From Clostridia bacterium (lineage in GTDB: Bacteria; Bacillota; Clostridia; Oscillospirales; CAG-272): a stretch of 48,924 bases of DNA. The notes below the pieces were generated by a model. The model was not told the DNA's origin. It was given only the letters and a program-made list of their open reading frames with translations, and made no database searches. How positions within the stretch are numbered: the first letter of the stretch is position 1; every line of letters starts with the position of its first letter. This document shows, piece after piece, positions 15,757-25,005 of the stretch. The position numbers and the translations under genes are program-made. Location of the stretch: the NCBI GenBank assembly GCA_017462385.1, contig JAFTRE010000024.1, forward strand, positions 1-48,924. The letters are read 5' to 3'.

Positions 15757-17085
15757 TCAGTTATCCAGTGATATTAAATGCTCGAAGCTCTCGCGCCTTA
15801 CCGCGACGTAATCTTTTCCGCCGCTCACCATGATAACGGGCGGGCGGGGGATACGATTATAGTTTGATGCCATTGAATAGTTATACGCGCCTGTGTTAAG
15901 AATGGCGACAATGTCACCGACCTCGGCTTTGGGAAGTGCGGCTTCGGGGATAAGTATATCTCCGCTTTCACAGCATCTTCCTACGATTGAGCATTGCAGC
16001 TCGGTGGGCTTGTCCGCTTTATTTGCGAGAACTGCAAGATAGGGGGCACTGTACAGCGCGAAGCGAGGATTGTCCGTCATGCCGCCGTCGACAGAAACAT
16101 ATGTCTTATACCCCGGAATGTTTTTGACCGCGCCGACGGTGTAAAGCGTGATACCCGCATCGGCGACTATGCTGCGACCGGGTTCAGTGATGATAGTCGG
16201 CTGTGCATAGTCGTGAGCGGTGCAGAAAGCGGTGAGACGGTCGGAAAGCGAGGAGAATATTTCGTCATAAGGTGTGAGAGGTGTTTGCTCGGTATAACGA
16301 ATGCCGAATCCGCCACCAATGTTGATGATTCGGGCGGTAAAGCCGAGCCGCTCGCGCATGACGCGTAAAAATTCCAGAACATTGTCAAGCGCATCGCAGA
16401 AAGGCTGAGCTTCGGTTATCTGCGAGCCGATGTGATAATGCAGACCGGCAACGTCAATGCCGGGAAGACTCAGAGCATATCTGAGTATGTCCTCTGCCTG
16501 TCCGTTGCCTATGGGAGAGCCGAATTTTGAATCTATTTTGCCGGTGTTGATCTTCTCATGTGTGTGTGGATCGATACCGGGAGTTACACGCAGTATTACA
16601 GACTGTTGTATTCCGCGCTCGGTTGCTATGCGACTGATATTGTCCAGTTCGTACATATTGTCGGCGGCGAAAAGTCCCAGACCCCGGTCAATGGCAAAGC
16701 GTATGTCATCAGGCGTCTTATTATTGCCGTGAAATATGAGGTGTGATGCATCAAAGCCTGCCGAAACCGCGGTGTAAAGCTCGCCGGGAGACACGACATC
16801 GGCATACATATCCTCATCTGCGAGTATACGATATATTTGTCGGCAGGACATTGCCTTGCTTGCGAATGCAACGTGGCTGTTGCCGCCGAAATATTTGTTC
16901 AGCATTTGTTTGTGAAAACGGCAGTTTTGCCTGATGCGATCCTCGCTCATTACAAACAGCGGGGAACCGTATTTTTCTATAAGCTGCAGGGTGTTTATGC
17001 CGCCGAATGCAAGCGCGCCGTCCTGACCGACGGAAATATCGGGAGTGACCGTCGGAATCATGGAAGAGAGAAGATTGGTTTTCAT
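15757..17085 (-). CDS. lysA: Diaminopimelate decarboxylase
   Basis: A 442-residue PLP enzyme that converts meso-diaminopimelate to L-lysine and CO2. The PLP lysine is K77 in AFASKAMS; the glycine-rich phosphate loop (NIGGGFGIRY) and the catalytic Cys block GRCCESGD are present, and the length is normal for the family. AAAGG precedes the ATG at 17085. It is divergent from dpaA, which consumes an earlier intermediate of the same lysine/diaminopimelate pathway, so the pair sits at the branch between lysine and spore dipicolinate. No lysine riboswitch is evident in the 166-base intergenic stretch. Confidence 0.95.
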   Translation of the reverse strand: MKTNLLSSMIPTVTPDISVGQDGALAFGGINTLQLIEKYGSPLFVMSEDRIRQNCRFHKQMLNKYFGGNSHVAFASKAMSCRQIYRILADEDMYADVVSPGELYTAVSAGFDASHLIFHGNNKTPDDIRFAIDRGLGLFAADNMYELDNISRIATERGIQQSVILRVTPGIDPHTHEKINTGKIDSKFGSPIGNGQAEDILRYALSLPGIDVAGLHYHIGSQITEAQPFCDALDNVLEFLRVMRERLGFTARIINIGGGFGIRYTEQTPLTPYDEIFSSLSDRLTAFCTAHDYAQPTIITEPGRSIVADAGITLYTVGAVKNIPGYKTYVSVDGGMTDNPRFALYSAPYLAVLANKADKPTELQCSIVGRCCESGDILIPEAALPKAEVGDIVAILNTGAYNYSMASNYNRIPRPPVIMVSGGKDYVAVRRESFEHLISLDN

Positions 17086-17134
17086 ATTATTTAGAACCTT
17101 TCTGAGATGCGGTGTGCAGAATCAAATATATAAT

Positions 17135-17163
17135 ATATTATCATGTTAAAGAAAGTTTGTCAA
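17135..17163 (-). promoter_or_regulatory. lysA promoter
   Basis: Minus-strand TTGACA (17158-17163), 17-base spacer, TAATAT (17135-17140), 49 bases before the lysA start. Confidence 0.7.
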
Positions 17164-17251
17164 TATGCGTTTTGTGTCACACGTTGAAAAAAAGTCATAA
17201 TATGTAACAAGACGGATAAAAATATCTGATCACGGAAAGGATGGTTATTCA

Positions 17252-18169
17252 ATGTATGACAACAATATAAAGCTCGCTATCCTCGGCGGGGATCTGCGCC
17301 AGCTTGCCATAGCCCGAAGACTGGCGGTACTTGGCTTTGAAACGGCGGTGTGGGGGCTGGGTGCCGGCGAGGAAGAGATGGGCGAGGCAGTGCGGTGTGA
17401 TGCGTGGGAGGATGCGGTCAAGGGAAGTAGGGCTGTCATATTGCCGCTTCCCGCCTCGGCGGACGGGGTGCGTGTCAATTGCCCTATGATGAACTCGGAC
17501 AGCGCAGATCAGCTTAAAATGTTAAAATTGCTTGATTTTGTTGACCCGTGCACGCTGATGATTGGCGGGCGTTTCACTCCCTCCTTTAAAAGCACAGCGC
17601 AGGAACGGGGAATAAAGGTGATAGATTATTTTGCTTCGGAAGAACTGCAGATCAAGAATGCTGTTCCGACTGCGGAGGGAGCGGTCGCGATAGCCATGAA
17701 CGAATTACCGATAACACTTCACGGTGCCCGAGCGGCTGTTATAGGGTACGGAAGAGTCGGTAGGACGCTTGCCGATATGCTGGGGGCTCTTGGCGCCCGT
17801 GTTACGGTTGCGGCACGAAAAAGTGTGGATCTTGCGTGGGCACGCACCAGATCATATGAAACAATGAAAATAGAAATACGAGATGGTGAGAGCAGTCTTT
17901 TGTCGCTGGGGCAGGGCTATGATGTCATTTTCAACACTGTACCGTACTGGCTTTTTGATGGAAATGTTTTGCCTCGGTTATGCAAAAACACACTTATTAT
18001 AGATCTTGCCTCTGCTCCCGGAGGTGTGGATACAAGAGTGGCAGGTGAATGTGGAATACGTGTCATATGGGCGCTTTCGCTGCCGGGCAAATGCTCTCCG
18101 TTTACCGCAGGGGATATTATATGTGACAGTATTCTGGATATATTGACACGTGAGGGGGGATTGCAGTGA
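17252..18169 (+). CDS. dpaA: Dipicolinate synthase subunit A
   Basis: A 305-residue SpoVFA/DpaA protein. With subunit B it oxidises the cyclic lysine-pathway intermediate to dipicolinic acid in the mother cell; the product is loaded into the forespore core for heat resistance. The protein has an N-terminal Rossmann-like start (LAILGGDLRQLAIARRL) and a second dinucleotide fold with GYGRVGRTLADML near residue 165, as in the family. GGAAAGGATGG lies upstream of the ATG. The gene overlaps dpaB by four bases (GTGA). A CATAATAT box at 17196-17203 upstream resembles the -10 of mother-cell sigma factors, which would fit sigma-K control, though its -35 is not convincing. Confidence 0.95.
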   Translation: MYDNNIKLAILGGDLRQLAIARRLAVLGFETAVWGLGAGEEEMGEAVRCDAWEDAVKGSRAVILPLPASADGVRVNCPMMNSDSADQLKMLKLLDFVDPCTLMIGGRFTPSFKSTAQERGIKVIDYFASEELQIKNAVPTAEGAVAIAMNELPITLHGARAAVIGYGRVGRTLADMLGALGARVTVAARKSVDLAWARTRSYETMKIEIRDGESSLLSLGQGYDVIFNTVPYWLFDGNVLPRLCKNTLIIDLASAPGGVDTRVAGECGIRVIWALSLPGKCSPFTAGDIICDSILDILTREGGLQ

Positions 18170-18726
18170 TAGGATATGCCTTTTGCGGGTCATTTTGCAC
18201 ACACAAAACCTCACTTGAACAGCTTGAGTCACTTCTTGAATGCGGATATGATATTCAGCCGATAATGAGCGACAATGTTTACTCTACGGATACCCGCTTT
18301 GGCAGCTGCACAGAACTGCGCAGACGGGTAAGCGAGTTGTGTGGCAGAGAAATAATACATACCATCGTTGATGCCGAGCCGCTGGGACCGCAGACATCGC
18401 TTGAAGCGCTTATAATATGTCCATGCACCGGCAATACATTGGCAAAGCTGGCGCACGGCATCACGGACACCTCGGTTACCATGGCGGCAAAGGCACATTT
18501 GCGCGGCAACCGCCCGCTTGTCATAGCTTTGGCGTCAAACGATGCGTTATCGGCAAATTTAAAAAATATAGCTCAACTGCTCAGCCGAAAGTGTATTTAT
18601 TTTGTTCCGATGTCTCAGGATGATCCTGTTGGAAAGCCGCACTCGCTTGTGGCGGATTTTTCGCTTTTACGCCCTACGTTGGAGGCGGCGTTGCAAGCAA
18701 AGCAGTACCAGAGAGTATTTATGTGA
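18166..18726 (+). CDS. dpaB: Dipicolinate synthase subunit B
   Basis: A 186-residue SpoVFB/DpaB, a flavoprotein-fold partner of DpaA (UbiX/Dfp-like). The family blocks GYAFCGSFCTHK, PIMSDNVY, ICPCTGNTLAKLAHGITD and FVPMSQDDP are present. It begins with GTG inside the dpaA stop, with GAGGGGGG upstream, so translation is coupled and the two subunits are made together. The presence of dpaAB distinguishes this organism from Clostridium species that make dipicolinate without these genes. No terminator is obvious before the next promoter at 18755. Confidence 0.95.
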   Translation: MIGYAFCGSFCTHKTSLEQLESLLECGYDIQPIMSDNVYSTDTRFGSCTELRRRVSELCGREIIHTIVDAEPLGPQTSLEALIICPCTGNTLAKLAHGITDTSVTMAAKAHLRGNRPLVIALASNDALSANLKNIAQLLSRKCIYFVPMSQDDPVGKPHSLVADFSLLRPTLEAALQAKQYQRVFM

Positions 18727-18754
18727 CAGATCGGTTGATATCTTCCAAAACAGG

Positions 18755-18783
18755 TTGACAAGACGGTATATTTGTGTTAAAAT
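18755..18783 (+). promoter_or_regulatory. Promoter of the solute-binding protein gene
   Basis: TTGACA (18755-18760), 17-base spacer, TAAAAT (18778-18783), 30 bases before the chosen start. Confidence 0.75.
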
Positions 18784-18813
18784 AAAAGAAAAATAATGAA
18801 AGGGTACCATGTG

Positions 18814-20325
18814 ATGAAAAAATCAATAGCTTTTGTTTTAGCGCTTTTGGCGATCATGACGGCATTTGTGGGATGTGCCAATGTCGATGATACGCCCGAC
18901 CCCGCAGACACCACTGTATCCGACGGCGGTACTCAAGGTGTGAAACCTGATTCATCGTCTCCGATGGATACGACCTATGGTAATTATGACGAAAACGGGT
19001 ATATTAAAGATAATATTCCCGATGACGAATCTCTCGAAGGCGAAACGGTTACCTTCCTTTATTGGGAAGATGCCCCGAACACGGAGTTTTTTGCCGAAGA
19101 TCAAAACGGCGAGAGTATTAATGATGCAATCTATTTTCGCAATATGACCATTGAGGAGAGATTAAAGGTAAAGCTTGCATTTGTTCCTTCTGTAGGTAAA
19201 TATGAGGAACAGGCAACTTTTATAAACAAAGCGCAAACAGATATCACCTCCGGCGTATGTGAGTATGATGTGCTTGCTGCTTACAGCATGACCATCGCAT
19301 CTACCGCTTATAACGGCATGGCAGTCGATCTCAGTCAATTTGATACGTTGAGCTTTGATATGCCGTGGTGGCCCGATACTTTGTTGCAGGAATCCACTAT
19401 ATATGACAAACTGTATTTTGCTTCGGGCGATATTTCTACCAATATGCTTTATATGATGTATTGCTGCTTCTTTAATAAAAAGCAGTTGGAGGATAATGGG
19501 CTTGAAGACCCTTACACTTTAGTGGATAACAATGAGTGGACGCTCGATAAGATGATAGAGATGTCTGCGAATATATATCAGGATAATAACGGTGACCAGA
19601 TTGTCAATGCCGAGGATATTTTTGCATTTTCGACAGGCTCTACCGTGCATCTCGATCCTTTCTATTATGGCTCGGGCTTGCGCACTATGGAGAAAAATGC
19701 TGACGGTACTCCCACGATATCTCCCGATTTTTCCAGTGAAAGAGCTGTAGATGTAGTCAACAAGGTTCGCGCGTATCTCAATGACGGTAATTATGCTTAC
19801 TATAAAGACGATGATATATTTGTTGAAGGGCGCTCGCTTTTCACTTATGAGCGTGTTCAGATCGCGTCCAAGAGCCTTAAAGAGGTAGACTTTGAATTCG
19901 GTATAGTTCCAGTTCCGAAATATAATTCCGATCAGGAGAACTATTCGACCGTTCTCGGTTTCCCGTATACTCTGTATTGCATATCCGCAGGCTCGAAAAA
20001 AGCGGATGCTGCGGCGCTGACACTTGAATGCATGGCATCCGAAAGCTACAGACAGATCACTCCCGTTTTGTTTGAAGAGTCCATGAAATTCAAATATGCA
20101 AGCGACAACAAGACCGCTCAGATGTATGATATACTTCGCGAGACGGTAAGCTTTGATATCGGACGTATATTTACTATGTCGTTTGATAAGATCACATATC
20201 AATATTTCAGGAACTCGGTTTCTTCCGCAGGCGCCAGTGATTACTCTTCGGCTGTCAAGGCTAAAGTGAGGGTGCTTGAACGACTTGTTGAGAATTTCTC
20301 CGAGACATTTGCCGATATGGATTGA
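18814..20325 (+). CDS. Extracellular solute-binding lipoprotein
   Basis: A 503-residue lipoprotein with a lysine-rich signal peptide and lipobox AFVGC (Cys21), followed by a Thr/Ser/Asp-rich linker and a periplasmic-type binding fold as in family 1 sugar-binding proteins. The body contains a calcium-loop-like stretch, DNNGDQIVNAED. I choose the ATG at 18814, nine bases after AAAGGG; the ATG at 18796 would place that ribosome site inside the gene. No permease or ATPase gene is adjacent, so it must work with a transporter encoded elsewhere. The neighbouring rhamnosidase and rhamnose isomerase suggest a rhamnose-containing oligosaccharide as ligand, but this is only inference from position. Confidence 0.85.
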   Translation: MKKSIAFVLALLAIMTAFVGCANVDDTPDPADTTVSDGGTQGVKPDSSSPMDTTYGNYDENGYIKDNIPDDESLEGETVTFLYWEDAPNTEFFAEDQNGESINDAIYFRNMTIEERLKVKLAFVPSVGKYEEQATFINKAQTDITSGVCEYDVLAAYSMTIASTAYNGMAVDLSQFDTLSFDMPWWPDTLLQESTIYDKLYFASGDISTNMLYMMYCCFFNKKQLEDNGLEDPYTLVDNNEWTLDKMIEMSANIYQDNNGDQIVNAEDIFAFSTGSTVHLDPFYYGSGLRTMEKNADGTPTISPDFSSERAVDVVNKVRAYLNDGNYAYYKDDDIFVEGRSLFTYERVQIASKSLKEVDFEFGIVPVPKYNSDQENYSTVLGFPYTLYCISAGSKKADAAALTLECMASESYRQITPVLFEESMKFKYASDNKTAQMYDILRETVSFDIGRIFTMSFDKITYQYFRNSVSSAGASDYSSAVKAKVRVLERLVENFSETFADMD

Positions 20326-20339
20326 TAATTGCAATACTT

Positions 20340-20385
20340 AAAATCACAGCAGGCGGATGCAAGTGCATCCGCCTGCTGTGATTTT
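20340..20385. terminator. Bidirectional terminator, 22-bp perfect stem
   Basis: Arms 20340-20361 and 20364-20385 are perfectly complementary with a 2-base loop and A/T ends. It separates the convergent solute-binding protein and GH106 genes. Confidence 0.88.
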
Positions 20386-20399
20386 TGCAATTTTAAAGG

Positions 20400-23300
20400 C
20401 TAAATTTGTTGATATGTGATTTCATGTACCCACGGTGATGATGTGAGGCCCTCGCGGCGAAGCTGATATTCGTATGACCACATATCGCCAGCCGTGCGGT
20501 ACGATCCGGGACTCGGATATGACAGCTTTTCATCTGTAAGATGTACTTGACCGAAAGTGTTTGTTCTCGGCAGATACAGCTTTACATCGATTTGATGAGC
20601 CCCTGCGGATATGCCCTTGAATTTTGTCTTATAGGGGGCAAATGCAACGTGGCGCGGCTCGCCTCCGTCGAGCGCTACTGTGGTAACACCTGCGCGATAT
20701 TGAGGCAATGTTACCTCAAGGTCGCCGCCGTGGCTTTCGACCGTAAGGTGGTAAGTGACGGCTCCACTGTAGAAAGGCAGAGACTGACTCGTGATATTGC
20801 CGAATGCCAAGACGCTCGGCATTGAGGTGATCTTTTTGCACCGACCGTTGACCTCAACTCCGAAATTTCCGAGAATATAGCACCATTCAAGCGCCGTCCG
20901 TTCTCCGTAGGCGTACGCGATCTCAAGAATGTTTTCTCCGCGCTTTATTGTCGGAAGAGCAACGGTCTTGATGGATCGGTCGGCAAAATATCCGTTAGGA
21001 ATATTGGATACGGGCTGTGAATTGAAAGTAATATCGGCATAGTTCGGTAATTCGAGCGCAAGCTGTGCGCCGGTGTATTCGATGTCGCTTGTGAATTTAA
21101 AGCGTAGCTTGACACTGTGCTCCGGTGTGCCGGCCGGCAGATACCACGGTTGATCGGCACTGCCGTTCCACGGGGTCCAGCCGAGCAATTTGCGGAATTT
21201 TGTATCTATGCGAAGCAATTCATCCTCTGCCTGCCATTCGCCGCCGTCAAAGCAGTATTCGGCAAGATCCAGCATAAATACGTTTGGCTCGTCGAGCGTA
21301 AAGGGAACAGCCGCGGGGAGCGGAAGCTGTGTTGCTACAGCCTTTGTTGTGGCTTGGGGGCTTTCGGGATATTCGGCATCGGACGGAGTGAGCTTTAACA
21401 GTATGCTGTCGTGCTGGTAGAGATTGTAGGAGATTACGGTTTTTCCGTTTTTGTGCTTGTAGGGATAGTTTGATATCTTGCCGCTGAGCGTATCATAAAG
21501 CTCGACGGAGTAATTGCCGGGAAGATATATTATGATGCTTTGGCGGCGCGAAACATCATTATTATACGGATCGGTGGCATTTGCCACGAACAACCATTTG
21601 TGATCTCCGTCTGTGCGCAACTGATACATGAGATTTTCCGTCAGACTGCCGTTTGAGTTGCGTATGTCTACTGTACGGTAAGGAGCAAGCTCGGACAGCA
21701 AGGCGCCGCGCGAGAAAGAAATGCGTGTTGCATCGTTATACAGTTCCAGCGCAGGAGCGACAGCGCTCGGGTCGGCATCGATATATTTGGGAGCCGCCCC
21801 CATAAAGATCAACTTGCCGCCGTTTGCGGCGAAGCCTTGAAGTTTTTCCAAAGTAGTCGAGCGAAGCGTTTCGCATTCGGGGACGATGATGACATCGTAA
21901 GACATTTTGCCGACATGGAGCGGGGATGTGCCATTGTTGCAAAGCTCCGGTAAAAGGGATTCGGATATAAAATCAAAATCAACACAACCGTATAGCAACC
22001 AGCTTGTGATGTTTTGAAAATTGGTATCGAGCTGATTTCGAATAAGCGCTGTCTGCTCGGAGGGACCCCAGTGCAGCCAATAGCTTTCAATGGGATGTAT
22101 CACGCCAACCTTCACGTCAGGTGTGCCGCGGGTAAGTGCGGTGTTGAGACGTGCAAAATGATTTTCAATATAAGCGTATTCGCTATACCATGAGGACTGG
22201 TAGTTGATGGAGGCGGGGTAATCGCGCTTGGCTTCGCCCTCCATTGATACCCAGGACAGGTGTGGGACACGAACTGTTATGCCCAATGCCGCCTGCCAGT
22301 CACCCTGAAGCTTGTGACCGCGAAAGTCATAGTCCCAGCCTGTAACGCCGTAAAGCTCGCTCATGACTCCCTCACGACCGTACTGATGCGCGGCGGACTG
22401 TGCTTGCTTGGCAGTTGTAAACTCATGTCGGTTGGCAAGCATGTCTATGCCGGGCAACTGGAAAGAGCGGTAGTTGCGCATGGCCTCGCTTACTGCCTGC
22501 GTCTGTGACTCGAGCGTCGGCTCTTTCATGACGTGACCTGTCAGCATGATGCCGTTTTTCGCGCACCACTCGCCGCATGTGTCGGCAAAGGCCGTAACAA
22601 ATCTTTCGCAAACATGGTCGTGGAAATGGTATCTTATTTTGGATATCTCACCGTCGGCAAGCTCCCAGAACATTTCGGGAAGATGCTCGACCAGCTCCTC
22701 GCCGTAAGCGGCGCGGAAAGTGTCGCCGATGTCATCTGTCCAAGGCAGAGCTACATCGCGGGGAACATCGGCAAAGTTTAACGTGTTTTTGTGTGTAAAC
22801 TGCGGCTCGTCGGTGAATATGGCGGGGATGACCTTGTCAAACTCGTGACCGAAACGCTCGCGATATTTTTCGTGGGTCAGCTCTATAAAGCGTTCCGTGG
22901 CTTTGCGATCGAGCGTGTTGGCATATGTATATCCGTTATAGCGGGCAGAGCACATGGGGGACTCGACATATGCGTACCACAGCTTGCCCTCGGGGATGCA
23001 GTCGGGCGAGACGAGCATGTATTTTTTCAGACAGCCGTTGTCGTCAAGCACAACATCGAATACCGCGATAAGATGTCCAAGTCCGCTTCGTTTTGCCGTT
23101 GCCTGCTCATTGCCTACACGTATCTGACCTCCCTCGACCTCATAGGGCGTGGGAGTGAATAACAGATATTTGATACGGTACTGCGGATCCTTGGTTACAA
23201 AGCCGCCCGCAAAGCCGGAGGGCCAGCGATCCTCATCGTACAACCACGCCAGCATTTCCTCGTCGCGAGCCTTATCGACGCATGCTCCGACCAGATCCAT

Positions 23301-23516
23301 AAATTCATCGCTGAGATAGGGCGTGGCCATGCCCGAGCGGACATGCATATGAAAGCCGCCGAAGCCCATTTGCTTGAGGATATCTATCTGACGAAGCAGC
23401 TCATCCTTTTCAAGCTTGCAGTTCCATGCCCAGAAAGGCGTTCCGCGATATTCACTTGTAGGATTCTCAAACAGCTCGCGTGCAAGCTCGGGCGCAGAAT
23501 TTTTCTTGTATAACAT
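20400..23516 (-). CDS. Glycoside hydrolase, GH106-type alpha-L-rhamnosidase
   Basis: A 1038-residue glycosidase. The N-terminal region carries blocks I associate with GH106 alpha-L-rhamnosidases: RGTPFWAWNCKL, MGFGGFHMHVRSGMAT and LYDEDRWPSG, followed by the TDEPQFT and LTGHVMKEPTLESQ stretches of the catalytic barrel and beta-rich domains toward the C-terminus. It would release L-rhamnose from oligosaccharides or plant glycans. There is no signal peptide, so it probably acts on imported oligosaccharides in the cytosol. The ATG at 23516 is seven bases past the rhaA stop, with GTGAG as a weak ribosome site; the longer frame reaches into rhaA. The adjacent isomerase supports the substrate call. 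Confidence 0.85.
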   Translation of the reverse strand: MLYKKNSAPELARELFENPTSEYRGTPFWAWNCKLEKDELLRQIDILKQMGFGGFHMHVRSGMATPYLSDEFMDLVGACVDKARDEEMLAWLYDEDRWPSGFAGGFVTKDPQYRIKYLLFTPTPYEVEGGQIRVGNEQATAKRSGLGHLIAVFDVVLDDNGCLKKYMLVSPDCIPEGKLWYAYVESPMCSARYNGYTYANTLDRKATERFIELTHEKYRERFGHEFDKVIPAIFTDEPQFTHKNTLNFADVPRDVALPWTDDIGDTFRAAYGEELVEHLPEMFWELADGEISKIRYHFHDHVCERFVTAFADTCGEWCAKNGIMLTGHVMKEPTLESQTQAVSEAMRNYRSFQLPGIDMLANRHEFTTAKQAQSAAHQYGREGVMSELYGVTGWDYDFRGHKLQGDWQAALGITVRVPHLSWVSMEGEAKRDYPASINYQSSWYSEYAYIENHFARLNTALTRGTPDVKVGVIHPIESYWLHWGPSEQTALIRNQLDTNFQNITSWLLYGCVDFDFISESLLPELCNNGTSPLHVGKMSYDVIIVPECETLRSTTLEKLQGFAANGGKLIFMGAAPKYIDADPSAVAPALELYNDATRISFSRGALLSELAPYRTVDIRNSNGSLTENLMYQLRTDGDHKWLFVANATDPYNNDVSRRQSIIIYLPGNYSVELYDTLSGKISNYPYKHKNGKTVISYNLYQHDSILLKLTPSDAEYPESPQATTKAVATQLPLPAAVPFTLDEPNVFMLDLAEYCFDGGEWQAEDELLRIDTKFRKLLGWTPWNGSADQPWYLPAGTPEHSVKLRFKFTSDIEYTGAQLALELPNYADITFNSQPVSNIPNGYFADRSIKTVALPTIKRGENILEIAYAYGERTALEWCYILGNFGVEVNGRCKKITSMPSVLAFGNITSQSLPFYSGAVTYHLTVESHGGDLEVTLPQYRAGVTTVALDGGEPRHVAFAPYKTKFKGISAGAHQIDVKLYLPRTNTFGQVHLTDEKLSYPSPGSYRTAGDMWSYEYQLRREGLTSSPWVHEITYQQI

Positions 23517-23523
23517 GTTTTTC

Positions 23524-24765
23524 TCACTTTCTGAGGCTAAGTACCTCGCGCTCGTAGCGGCGGACATCTTCAAACCATGCTTCGGTCGGTTCTATGTTCG
23601 CTCGACGGCAAAATTCATTCCAGACTTCGCCAAATGGCATTGTTTTGAGCTCTTCACTGCGTACCATCAGAGCGGTAAAGTCCCCCGCATCCTGCATCGC
23701 GGACATGTCCTTCCACGGCGTCAGCAGGGCATACAGCAGAGCCTTTTGCATATTTCTCATACCTATTATCCATGCCGCAACGCGGTTGATGCTTGCGTCG
23801 AAAAAGTCAAGCGCAAGAAATGTGCGATCGAGTGCATTGCAACGGACAAGCTCGGCAGCGATACCGCGGGTCTCATCGTCGAACAACACCACATGGTCAC
23901 TGTCCCAACGTACCGAGCGGGTTACATGAAGTGCTATTTTGTCCGAAAACAGCAGCATGGAGGATATTTTGTCGGCAACCGACTCGGTAGGGTGATAATG
24001 ACCGTTGTCCATGAGTGACATGAGTCCGCGGGAGGCGGCGTAGTTGGTGTAAAATTCATTGGATCCGACCGTGTAGGACTCAAGACCTATGCCGAAAACC
24101 TTGGATTCAAGCGAAATGGATACCAACTCTTTATCATATTCCGCGGCGAGCACTTGGTCGAGTGAATCGGCAAGGCGTGCGCGGGGCGCGAGGCGGTCGG
24201 CGGGAATATCCTTAAGTCCGTCCGGTATCCAGATGTTCATCAGGCAGGGTTTGCCCAGCTCGCGCGCAAAATATTCGGATATGCGCAGACAAGCAATGGT
24301 GTGACGAATCCAAAACTGTCTTATGTTTTCGTCGGCGCTGGCCAGCGTCATGCCGGACGCAAGGGGGTGGGCAAAATATGTCGGATTGAAATCCAGCCCA
24401 AGCCCGCGTGCCTTTGCAAACTCTACCCATTTTTTGAAGTGGCGAGGCTCGATAGCATCGCGGTCAACCTGCTCTCCGTCTTCGAATATGGCGTAATTTG
24501 CGTGAAGATTTATTCTGTGCTTGCCGGGAATATGAGCTAAGGCAAAATCGATATCTGCCATAAGCTCATCGGGCGTGCGGGCGACACCGGGATAATTCCC
24601 CGTGACCTGAATGCCGCCGTCAAGCGATGCCCCCGATTCAAAACCGTGGATGTCGTCACCCTGCCAGCAGTGCATGGATATGGGCAATGCGGCGAGAGTT
24701 TTCAGCGCGTGCTCTGTGTCGACACCGAGCATAGCATAGGCAGTCTTGGCATTTGAGTAAGACAT
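23524..24765 (-). CDS. rhaA: L-rhamnose isomerase
   Basis: A 413-residue RhaA that converts L-rhamnose to L-rhamnulose in the cytosol using divalent metal. Family blocks SMHCWQGDD, GGIQVTGNYPG, LHANYAIFE, LDFNPTYFAHP, WIPDGLKD and LMDNGHYHPTE are intact, as is HVTRSVRWDSDHV. GTGAGG lies upstream of the ATG at 24765. It heads a two-gene operon with the GH106 gene. The next pathway steps, rhamnulose kinase (RhaB) and rhamnulose-1-phosphate aldolase (RhaD), are not in the window. Its leader contains a 7-base hairpin at 24804-24827 that might be regulatory. Confidence 0.96.
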   Translation of the reverse strand: MSYSNAKTAYAMLGVDTEHALKTLAALPISMHCWQGDDIHGFESGASLDGGIQVTGNYPGVARTPDELMADIDFALAHIPGKHRINLHANYAIFEDGEQVDRDAIEPRHFKKWVEFAKARGLGLDFNPTYFAHPLASGMTLASADENIRQFWIRHTIACLRISEYFARELGKPCLMNIWIPDGLKDIPADRLAPRARLADSLDQVLAAEYDKELVSISLESKVFGIGLESYTVGSNEFYTNYAASRGLMSLMDNGHYHPTESVADKISSMLLFSDKIALHVTRSVRWDSDHVVLFDDETRGIAAELVRCNALDRTFLALDFFDASINRVAAWIIGMRNMQKALLYALLTPWKDMSAMQDAGDFTALMVRSEELKTMPFGEVWNEFCRRANIEPTEAWFEDVRRYEREVLSLRK

Positions 24766-24837
24766 GTTTACCTCACAACGTTTAATTTTGATAATGTATG
24801 CGTCGCGGCAAGAAAAAGTGTGCCGCGTACTGTTGTT

Positions 24838-24867
24838 ATTTTATCATATAAATGCTGTATTTTTCAA
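24838..24867 (-). promoter_or_regulatory. Likely rhaA operon promoter
   Basis: Minus-strand TTGAAA (24862-24867), 18-base spacer, TAAAAT (24838-24843), about 73 bases ahead of rhaA. Downstream in the leader lies the inverted repeat CGCGGCA/TGCCGCG (24804-24810 and 24821-24827). Confidence 0.45.
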
Positions 24868-24936
24868 TAGGTTTATGCAAATTAAATAAATATTTTGATT
24901 TGAGTACGAAAACAGGCCTCATGCCTTAAAAAACAA

Positions 24937-24965
24937 TTGCATATTGACAAAAAAAGTGGTATAAT
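24937..24965 (+). promoter_or_regulatory. Likely promoter of the nicotinate phosphoribosyltransferase gene
   Basis: TTGCAT (24937-24942), 17-base spacer, TATAAT (24960-24965), 40 bases before the ATG at 25006. The nearby TTGACA at 24944 is only 10 bases from TATAAT and is not used in this call. Confidence 0.5.
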
Positions 24966-25005
24966 TATCTCAAATAATTCTTTAATTTTGAGAAAGGGTA
25001 TTATC

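Noticed and set aside
17086-17251. Lysine riboswitch upstream of lysA
   Set aside because: The shared gap is only 166 bases, divergent, and mostly taken by promoter elements; no set of paired helices of that class is evident.
24944-24965. TTGACA followed by TATAAT upstream of pncB
   Set aside because: The spacer is only 10 bases, too short for a working promoter; TTGCAT seven bases further upstream gives 17.
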